DNA from: JBIQLO01 sp044464175
GTDB taxonomy: Bacteria; Planctomycetota; Phycisphaerae; Tepidisphaerales; Tepidisphaeraceae
DNA: 10,249 nt
Reading direction: 5' to 3'
Assembly: GCA_044464175.1 (NCBI GenBank)
Contig: JBIQLO010000146.1
Span: forward strand, 1-10,249
The position numbers were made by a program, and so were the translations under genes. Shown here piece by piece: positions 6,308-10,249 of the stretch. The notes beneath the pieces are model-generated. The model saw only the letters and a list, made by a program, of their open reading frames with translations, did not search any database and was not told the DNA's origin. The stretch's first letter is position 1. Every line of letters begins with the position of its first letter.

Positions 6308-7354
6308 ATGGCGGTTGCGGATCAAGTAGCCAAGCGTCCGGTAGCGGCGAAGAAATCGCCTGCGCCGTCGGCCGATGGCCGCGCGGAGCGCGAGCATCTG
6401 TACATGATGATGCTCATTCGGCGCTTTGAGGAGCGGACGTATCAGGAGTACACGAAACCCGGCCAGAAGATTGGCGGGTTTTGTCATTTATATTCCGGGC
6501 AGGAGGCGATCGCCGTGGGGCTGGCGGCGTTGTTCGACAAGAATCGCGACTATCTGATCAACGGGTATCGCTGTCACGGGCACAGTCTGGCGCTGGGGAT
6601 GTCGCCGCGGGCGGCGATGGCGGAGATGTTCGGCAAGGCGACGGGGTGTTCCAAGGGGAAAGGGGGGTCGATGCACCTGTTTCAGGTGGAGCATGGAAAC
6701 ATGGGGGGGCACGGGATCGTGGGGGGGCAGTTGCCGGTGGGGGTGGGGCTGGCGTTTTCGCAATGGTACAAGAAGACCGGGGGGGTGACGTTCACGCTGC
6801 TGGGGGACGGGGCAATCAACCAGGGGACGCACAACGAGTCGCTGAATCTGGCCAGTTTGTACAAGCTGCCGTGCATTTTCGTGGTGGAAAACAACGGCGT
6901 GGCGATGGGGACGCAGGTGGAACGGGCCAGCGCCGAGCCGGATCTGGCCGAGCGGGCGTGCGGCTACAACATGCCGCACTGGAACATCGACGGCAATGAC
7001 ATTGATGTGGTGATGGCGGAATTCGGCAAGGCGATGGATCGGGCGCGGAAGGGGGAGGGGCCCAGCTACATCGTGGCCAACACCTACCGTTTCCGCGGGC
7101 ATTCGATGTCGGATGCGATGAAGTACCGGACGCGGGAGGAGCTGGAGGAGGCGCGCAAGCGCGACCCGATCATCCTCTACCAGCACCGGTTGCGCGAGCA
7201 GGGAATGCTCAGCGAGGAGCAGGCGACGGAGATGGAGGCGCGGGCCAACCAGGAGGTGGCCGAGGCGATCAAGCAGGCCGACGCCGATCCATTTCCGCCG
7301 CTGGAGGACCGGTTTGAGGATGTGTTGAGCGAGAAGTATCCGTTGGAGAAATGA
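6308..7354 (+). CDS. pdhA: Pyruvate dehydrogenase E1 component, alpha subunit
   Basis: With the beta subunit this forms the thiamine-diphosphate-dependent E1, which decarboxylates pyruvate and transfers the acetyl unit to the lipoyl group of E2. The 348-aa chain has the family segments HLYSGQEAIAVG, GSMHLF and MGGHGIVGGQ. The ThDP/Mg motif begins with G166-D167-G168 and ends with N195-N196. The E1-alpha loop YRFRGHSMSD carries H265, S266 and S268, and EELEEARKRDPI follows. The ATG at 6308 is preferred: GGAG (6299-6302) is 5 nt upstream and length fits the family. The frame is open back to an ATG at 6221, but those 29 codons only translate the repeat hairpin. Related 2-oxo-acid or acetoin dehydrogenase E1 alpha subunits look alike, so pyruvate is the likely, not proven, substrate. 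Confidence 0.92.
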   Translation: MAVADQVAKRPVAAKKSPAPSADGRAEREHLYMMMLIRRFEERTYQEYTKPGQKIGGFCHLYSGQEAIAVGLAALFDKNRDYLINGYRCHGHSLALGMSPRAAMAEMFGKATGCSKGKGGSMHLFQVEHGNMGGHGIVGGQLPVGVGLAFSQWYKKTGGVTFTLLGDGAINQGTHNESLNLASLYKLPCIFVVENNGVAMGTQVERASAEPDLAERACGYNMPHWNIDGNDIDVVMAEFGKAMDRARKGEGPSYIVANTYRFRGHSMSDAMKYRTREELEEARKRDPIILYQHRLREQGMLSEEQATEMEARANQEVAEAIKQADADPFPPLEDRFEDVLSEKYPLEK

Positions 7355-7359
7355 AAGGC

Positions 7360-7435
7360 GTGGTCCGTGGTCCGTGGTTCGTTGTCCGAGAAAATCATTC
7401 GGGCCACGGACCGCGGACCAGGGACCGCGGACCAC
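7360..7435 (+). repeat. Inverted heptamer arrays forming a 29-position hairpin before pdhB
   Basis: The left arm 7360-7388 consists of four 7-mers plus one base: GTGGTCC, GTGGTCC, GTGGTTC, GTTGTCC, G. The right arm 7407-7435 is the inverse array of GGACCRC-type units. Paired, 24 of 29 positions are Watson-Crick, three are G-U and two are mismatched; the loop is 18 nt (7389-7406). It fills nearly the whole pdhA-pdhB spacer and ends 2 nt before the pdhB ATG. No T-run follows. The design matches the element before pdhA, with a different repeat unit. Confidence 0.78.
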
Positions 7436-7437
7436 CC

Positions 7438-8421
7438 ATGCCCACGATTCAGTTTCGAGAAGCGCTGCGTGCCGCGATGACCGAGGAGATGGAGCGCGAT
7501 GAAAACATCTTCCTGATGGGGGAGGAAGTGGCCCAGTACAACGGGGCTTACAAGGTGTCCGAGGGGATGCTGGAGAAGTTCGGGCCGCGGCGGATTTTTG
7601 ACACGCCGATCAGCGAGGCGGGTTTTTCCGGGCTGGGGATCGGAGCGGCGATGGGGGGATTGCGGCCGATCATCGAATTCATGAGCTGGTCGTTCACGCT
7701 GGTCTGCATGGACCAACTGGTGAACAACGCGGCGAACGTGCGCTACATGTCGGGCGGGCAGGCGAAGATTCCCGTCACGTTCCGCGGGGGCAACGGCATC
7801 GCGCACCAGCTTGGGGCGACCCACAGCCACCGGATGGAGTCGGTCTATTCGCGCATTCCGGGGCTGATCGTCGTCACGCCCTCCACGCCGTACGCGGCCA
7901 AGGGGCTGCTGAAAACGGCGATCCGATGCGATGATCCGGTCATTTTTCTTGAATCTGAGATGATGCTCAACCTTCCGGGTGAGGTGCCGGAAGAGGAATA
8001 CACGCTGCCCATCGGCAAGGCGAACGTGGAGCGGGAGGGGGGGGAACTGACGATCCTGAGCTATGGGCGGCCGATGCAGCGGGTCGTGCGGCCGGCGGTC
8101 GAGGCGCTGGTGAGCGATCACGGGCTGGACCCGGAGGTGATCGACCTGCAGACGCTCCGGCCGCTGGACCTGGAGACGATCGTCAACTCGGTGAAGAAGA
8201 CCAACCGCTGCCTGATCATCGACGAGGACTGGGGCTACTGCGGCATGGGGGCGGGGATTCTGAGCAAGATCCAAAAGCCCTGCTTCGATTACCTGGACGC
8301 GCCGATCGAGTACCTGCACAGCGATGAAATTCCCGTGCCGTTCAATCATTTCATGGAAGAGGCGATGATGCCCAGCGTGGAGCGAATCATCGAGGCGGCC
8401 AAGGCGGTTTGCTACAAGTAG
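7438..8421 (+). CDS. pdhB: Pyruvate dehydrogenase E1 component, beta subunit
   Basis: Partner of the alpha subunit in the alpha2beta2 E1 enzyme. The 327-aa chain has typical length and segments: FREALRAAMTEEMERDENIFLMGEEV at the start, then DTPISEAGFSGLGIGAAMGGLRPIIE with E60 as the conserved ThDP-activating glutamate, then VNNAANVRYMSGGQ, PVTFRGGNG and VVTPSTPYAAKGLLKTAI. The C-terminal transketolase-type domain has ELTILSYG, EVIDLQTLRPLD and IDEDWGYCGMGA. The ATG at 7438 gives the family's N-terminus (MPTIQFREAL) but has no clear ribosome binding site. An in-frame ATG at 7351 overlaps the pdhA stop and would add 29 residues translated from the hairpin repeat. I prefer 7438. Translation may depend on coupling to pdhA. 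No E2 gene follows. Confidence 0.93.
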   Translation: MPTIQFREALRAAMTEEMERDENIFLMGEEVAQYNGAYKVSEGMLEKFGPRRIFDTPISEAGFSGLGIGAAMGGLRPIIEFMSWSFTLVCMDQLVNNAANVRYMSGGQAKIPVTFRGGNGIAHQLGATHSHRMESVYSRIPGLIVVTPSTPYAAKGLLKTAIRCDDPVIFLESEMMLNLPGEVPEEEYTLPIGKANVEREGGELTILSYGRPMQRVVRPAVEALVSDHGLDPEVIDLQTLRPLDLETIVNSVKKTNRCLIIDEDWGYCGMGAGILSKIQKPCFDYLDAPIEYLHSDEIPVPFNHFMEEAMMPSVERIIEAAKAVCYK

Positions 8422-8445
8422 GGTGAGGTCTGGCCCACTTTGCGA

Positions 8446-8503
8446 ACGGATTTGTGTATGGTATTTTGCGAAATGCCATACACAAATCCGTTTGTGTATA
8501 GTA
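8446..8503. promoter_or_regulatory. Three-half-site palindromic element over the fic promoter
   Basis: Three 15-bp copies of one motif occur: A at 8449-8463 (GATTTGTGTATGGTA, +), B at 8474-8488 (GATTTGTGTATGGCA, minus strand) and C at 8489-8503 (CGTTTGTGTATAGTA, +). A and B form a perfect 16-bp inverted repeat (8446-8461 with 8476-8491), extendable inward. B and C also pair over nine bases around TCCG, so the two hairpins exclude each other. Copy C contains TATAGT (8497-8502), a likely -10 box for fic. An operator for a dimeric repressor fits best; a terminator for pdhB is a weaker option. Confidence 0.65.
8497..8502 (+). promoter_or_regulatory. Likely -10 box of fic
   Basis: TATAGT matches TATAAT at five of six positions. 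The -35 at the right distance (about 8474-8479, TGCCAT) is poor, so the promoter may be activator-dependent or weak. Transcription would start near 8509, only about 8 nt before the ATG at 8517. No good ribosome binding site fits, which suggests a nearly leaderless mRNA. Confidence 0.45.
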
Positions 8504-8516
8504 GACAAGACACGAG

Positions 8517-9629
8517 ATGCAACCCTTTATCCCTCAAGCTCTTCCGCTCAAGGAATTAGAGTGGGAACCGCTTATTCCTCTGATCGGCCGCGCCAATCGC
8601 GCGATTGCCCTCTACGAGGGCGTCCTTTATGGCGTGCCGAATGCAGAGTTATTGCTGTCCCCTTTAACCACGCAGGAAGCCGTTCTTTCTTCAAAGATTG
8701 AGGGCACGCAGGCGACGTTGGGCGAAGTGCTTAAATTTGAGGCTGGTGAGCCGCCGGCGCAAATTCAACGACAGGAGGACATTCAGGAAATCCTCAACTA
8801 TCGCAAGGCATTGAGGGAGGCGGAACATGCTTTGAAAACCCGCCCCTTCACGCTGAATTTGCTCAAACGCCTCCATGAGATTCTGCTGGACAGCGTGCGT
8901 GGCCGCGACAAGGCGCGGGGGCGATTTCGCACAATTCAAAATTGGATCGGACCACACGGTACGCCGATTGAGCGGGCGCAATTTGTTCCGCCGCCTCCGC
9001 AGATGGTTACGGAATGCCTGGATAACTGGGAAAAACATTATCATTCTGACAGCCTTGATCCGCTGGTGCAACTGGCGGTTCTTCATGCACAATTCGAGAT
9101 CATTCACCCTTTCCTCGATGGAAACGGCCGGCTTGGGCGCATCGTCATTCCACTGTTTCTTTTTGAAAAGAAATTGTTGTCTCGCCCCATGTTCTACTTG
9201 TCGGGATGGCTGGAGGCGCGACGGGAGGCATATGTCGGACTTCTGCGCGATCTGGGGCGGACCCATGGCGCGTGGAACCGCTGGATTGAGTTCTTCCTCA
9301 TCGGTATAGATGAACAGGCCCGCGCCAATGCCGTCACGGCCCGCGCCGTCATGGACCTCTATGGAACGCTTAAACACCGCATCATCGGGCTGACCCATTC
9401 CCAATTCGCCGTGCCGCTGCTCGACCAGATGTTCGCACGCCCTATTTTCCAAAGCTCCCATCTCGTGTTTGGGGCTTCCGGTCCCAATCGGGCGACAATT
9501 GCCGGATTGCTGCGTATCTTGCGAAATGCGGACATCATTCAGACTGTTCGCCAGGGGTCCGGGCGCCGGGCCGCCGTTTATGGGCTGGGGGACTTGATCA
9601 ATCTCTGTGAGGGGAAAAAGGTTGTCTAG
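8517..9629 (+). CDS. Fic family protein (class II, Fic_N plus C-terminal winged helix)
   Basis: Fic-fold enzymes usually transfer AMP from ATP to a hydroxyl of a target protein (AMPylation). This 370-aa protein has an intact active motif, H197-PFLDGNGRLGR (to R208), matching HxFx(D/E)GNGRxxR. The N-terminal S58-SKI-E62-G63 matches the (S/T)xxxE(G/N) inhibitory helix, so it is class II and self-inhibited through E62. The N-terminal region (about 1-90) looks like the Fic/DOC N-terminal domain. The C-terminal 60 residues (RATIAGLLRILRNADIIQTVRQG...) look like a winged helix, as in Shewanella SoFic, whose length is similar. This could bind DNA, perhaps the repeats just upstream. Codon use is plainer than in the G-rich neighbours (more T- and A-ending codons), which hints at horizontal transfer. 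There is no separate antitoxin gene. The target is unknown. Confidence 0.93.
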   Translation: MQPFIPQALPLKELEWEPLIPLIGRANRAIALYEGVLYGVPNAELLLSPLTTQEAVLSSKIEGTQATLGEVLKFEAGEPPAQIQRQEDIQEILNYRKALREAEHALKTRPFTLNLLKRLHEILLDSVRGRDKARGRFRTIQNWIGPHGTPIERAQFVPPPPQMVTECLDNWEKHYHSDSLDPLVQLAVLHAQFEIIHPFLDGNGRLGRIVIPLFLFEKKLLSRPMFYLSGWLEARREAYVGLLRDLGRTHGAWNRWIEFFLIGIDEQARANAVTARAVMDLYGTLKHRIIGLTHSQFAVPLLDQMFARPIFQSSHLVFGASGPNRATIAGLLRILRNADIIQTVRQGSGRRAAVYGLGDLINLCEGKKVV

Positions 9630-9713
9630 GTCCGTCCGGCCGCCGACGAAGCCGACTATCACCGGCTCGAAGGCGGGTTTGCGCCCTGTGAAAAGCTGCT
9701 TTGGAAAGATTTG

Positions 9714-10040
9714 ATGCAACGCCATTCTGGTTTGCGGATTACCCGGATTTCCAGCATAAGATTCCTCAGTGGCCTGGGGAGCTACGCGATGGTAGCACTA
9801 CTCATTGTGCGACTGGATTCACTACATTTCATGAGAGTCCTCGGTCGAGTGGGATTAGGCGAATTCCATGAGCTCTTTCTTTGGTTGATCGGGCTGAGCT
9901 TTGGGGGTTTTGTCGTTTATGCGCAAAAGAAGTGGCGTTGGACCGGCTTCACGCTCGGGGTGGGTGCCGGAATTGTCCTCACGCTGCTAGGCTTTGGAAT
10001 ATTCTTCATGTATGCATTTCGAGGTTCGGACTTGCATTGA
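9714..10040 (+). CDS. Small hypothetical membrane protein
   Basis: A 108-aa protein not assigned to a family. It has two clear hydrophobic segments, about 54-70 (LFLWLIGLSFGGFVVYA) and 77-102 (TGFTLGVGAGIVLTLLGFGI...), and a weaker one at about 15-34. They are separated by a charged loop (QKKWRW), so two or three membrane helices are likely. The ATG at 9714 has GGAAAG at 9703-9708 with 5 nt spacing; a TTG at 9711 is an alternative. The frame is open back to the fic stop (9627-9629), with 28 codons that read like plausible protein but no good start. It lies 84 bp after fic; a functional link is not shown. Composition is less G-rich than the metabolic genes. Confidence 0.6.
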   Translation: MQRHSGLRITRISSIRFLSGLGSYAMVALLIVRLDSLHFMRVLGRVGLGEFHELFLWLIGLSFGGFVVYAQKKWRWTGFTLGVGAGIVLTLLGFGIFFMYAFRGSDLH

Positions 10041-10140
10041 GTTCGTAGGGCGGACTTTAGCACCGGCTTGTCGTGGTGGGCCAAGGCCTACCCCACGATC
10101 GTTGGCATCGGGCCAGGCGGTTCATCGAAACGGGTGTCTG
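10041..10140. repeat. Spacer with degenerate dispersed-repeat fragments
   Basis: CGTAGGGCGGACTTTAGC (about 10044-10061) resembles the minus-strand reading of the hairpin at 2228-2247. At 10072-10097 CGTGGTGGGCC and GGCCTACCCCACG form a stem with a 2-nt bulge and loop AA. Both look like broken members of palindromic intergenic repeat families. No coding function is seen. Confidence 0.4.
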
Positions 10141-10180
10141 CCCGGCGGCTTTTTCATGACAATCCCGCCGGGTTGTTTTA
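10141..10180 (+). terminator. Terminator-like hairpin with T-rich tail
   Basis: CCCGGCGG (10141-10148) pairs perfectly with CCGCCGGG (10165-10172) around a 16-nt loop, then TTGTTTTA follows. The GC-rich stem and T-rich tail fit an intrinsic terminator for the small membrane protein gene about 100 bp upstream, although the loop is large. Confidence 0.5.
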
Positions 10181-10234
10181 TGATCGCCTTCACTACAACA
10201 GGTGTGTAGGTTCAGCTTGCGGGATCTATGCGCC

Positions 10235-10239
10235 GGAGG
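10235..10239 (+). promoter_or_regulatory. Strong ribosome binding site for the gene at the right edge
   Basis: GGAGG is followed by AAAAA and an ATG at 10245, with 5 nt of spacing. It is one of the best Shine-Dalgarno sequences in the window and marks the start of a new gene. Confidence 0.6.
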
Positions 10240-10244
10240 AAAAA

Positions 10245-10249
10245 ATGAG
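10245..10249 (+). CDS. Start of a gene cut by the window edge
   Basis: Only the ATG and two more bases are present. The call rests on the GGAGG site just upstream and the preceding terminator-like hairpin. Nothing can be said about the product. Confidence 0.45.

Noticed and set aside
8446..8491. Terminal inverted repeats of a small transposon
   Set aside because: The arms are only 14 nt apart with no gene or cargo between them, and the third half-site and -10 box fit an operator better.
7177..8508. Minus-strand open frame opposite pdhB
   Set aside because: Shadow of E1 beta; no recognisable motif and it runs through the palindrome before fic.
1..10249. CRISPR array, tRNA, rRNA or transposase
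   Set aside because: No regularly spaced direct repeats of 25-40 bp, no tRNA- or rRNA-like sequence and no transposase or integrase motifs were seen.

Overview
The window reads as a piece of a high-GC bacterial chromosome, most likely Planctomycetota and probably class Phycisphaerae. The basis is a pseudopilin-like protein with a C-terminal H-X9-DG motif, a secreted DUF4838 protein beside a LacI-type regulator, and intergenic spacers filled with short-period repeats and palindromes. This placement is an inference from gene types; Lentisphaerota or Verrucomicrobiota are possible. Every supported gene lies on the + strand. The coding strand is very G-rich (many GGG, CGG and GCG codons), which also creates long arginine/proline/histidine-rich ghost frames on the minus strand.

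Layout. 1-344: non-coding spacer with period-8 repeats, a perfect 13-bp hairpin, a candidate promoter whose spacer is a strong G-quadruplex motif, and a LacI-type operator-like palindrome. 345-2200: a LacI-family regulator overlapping by 4 bp (ATGA) a pseudopilin-like H-X9-DG protein. 2201-2407: spacer with two palindromic elements. 2408-4993: an exported 861-aa DUF4838 protein, a candidate glycoside hydrolase. 4994-5184: hairpin, a good sigma70-type promoter and a short leader. 5185-8421: gap (GAPDH), pdhA and pdhB (pyruvate dehydrogenase E1 alpha and beta), probably one operon. 8422-8516: a three-half-site palindromic element. 8517-9629: a class II Fic protein with a C-terminal winged-helix-like region. 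9714-10040: a small membrane protein. 10041-10244: repeat-like spacer and a terminator-like hairpin. A new gene starts at 10245, preceded by a strong ribosome binding site.

How the genes may work together. The first block looks like a polysaccharide-response locus: a sugar-type regulator, a surface pseudopilin-like protein and an exported candidate glycosidase. The second block links lower glycolysis (GAPDH) to acetyl-CoA formation (PDH E1); no E2 or E3 gene is in the window. The Fic gene differs in codon use and looks like a separate, possibly acquired, self-regulated unit.

The least explained signals are three. (1) The gap-pdhA and pdhA-pdhB spacers each hold a long hairpin built from inverted arrays of 7-base repeats. 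The two arrays have different sequences but the same design, and they sit directly before the downstream start. (2) Three 15-bp half-sites lie before fic and can pair in two mutually exclusive ways over the probable -10 box. (3) The lacI control region stacks a promoter, a G-quadruplex motif and a CpG-centred operator-like palindrome.
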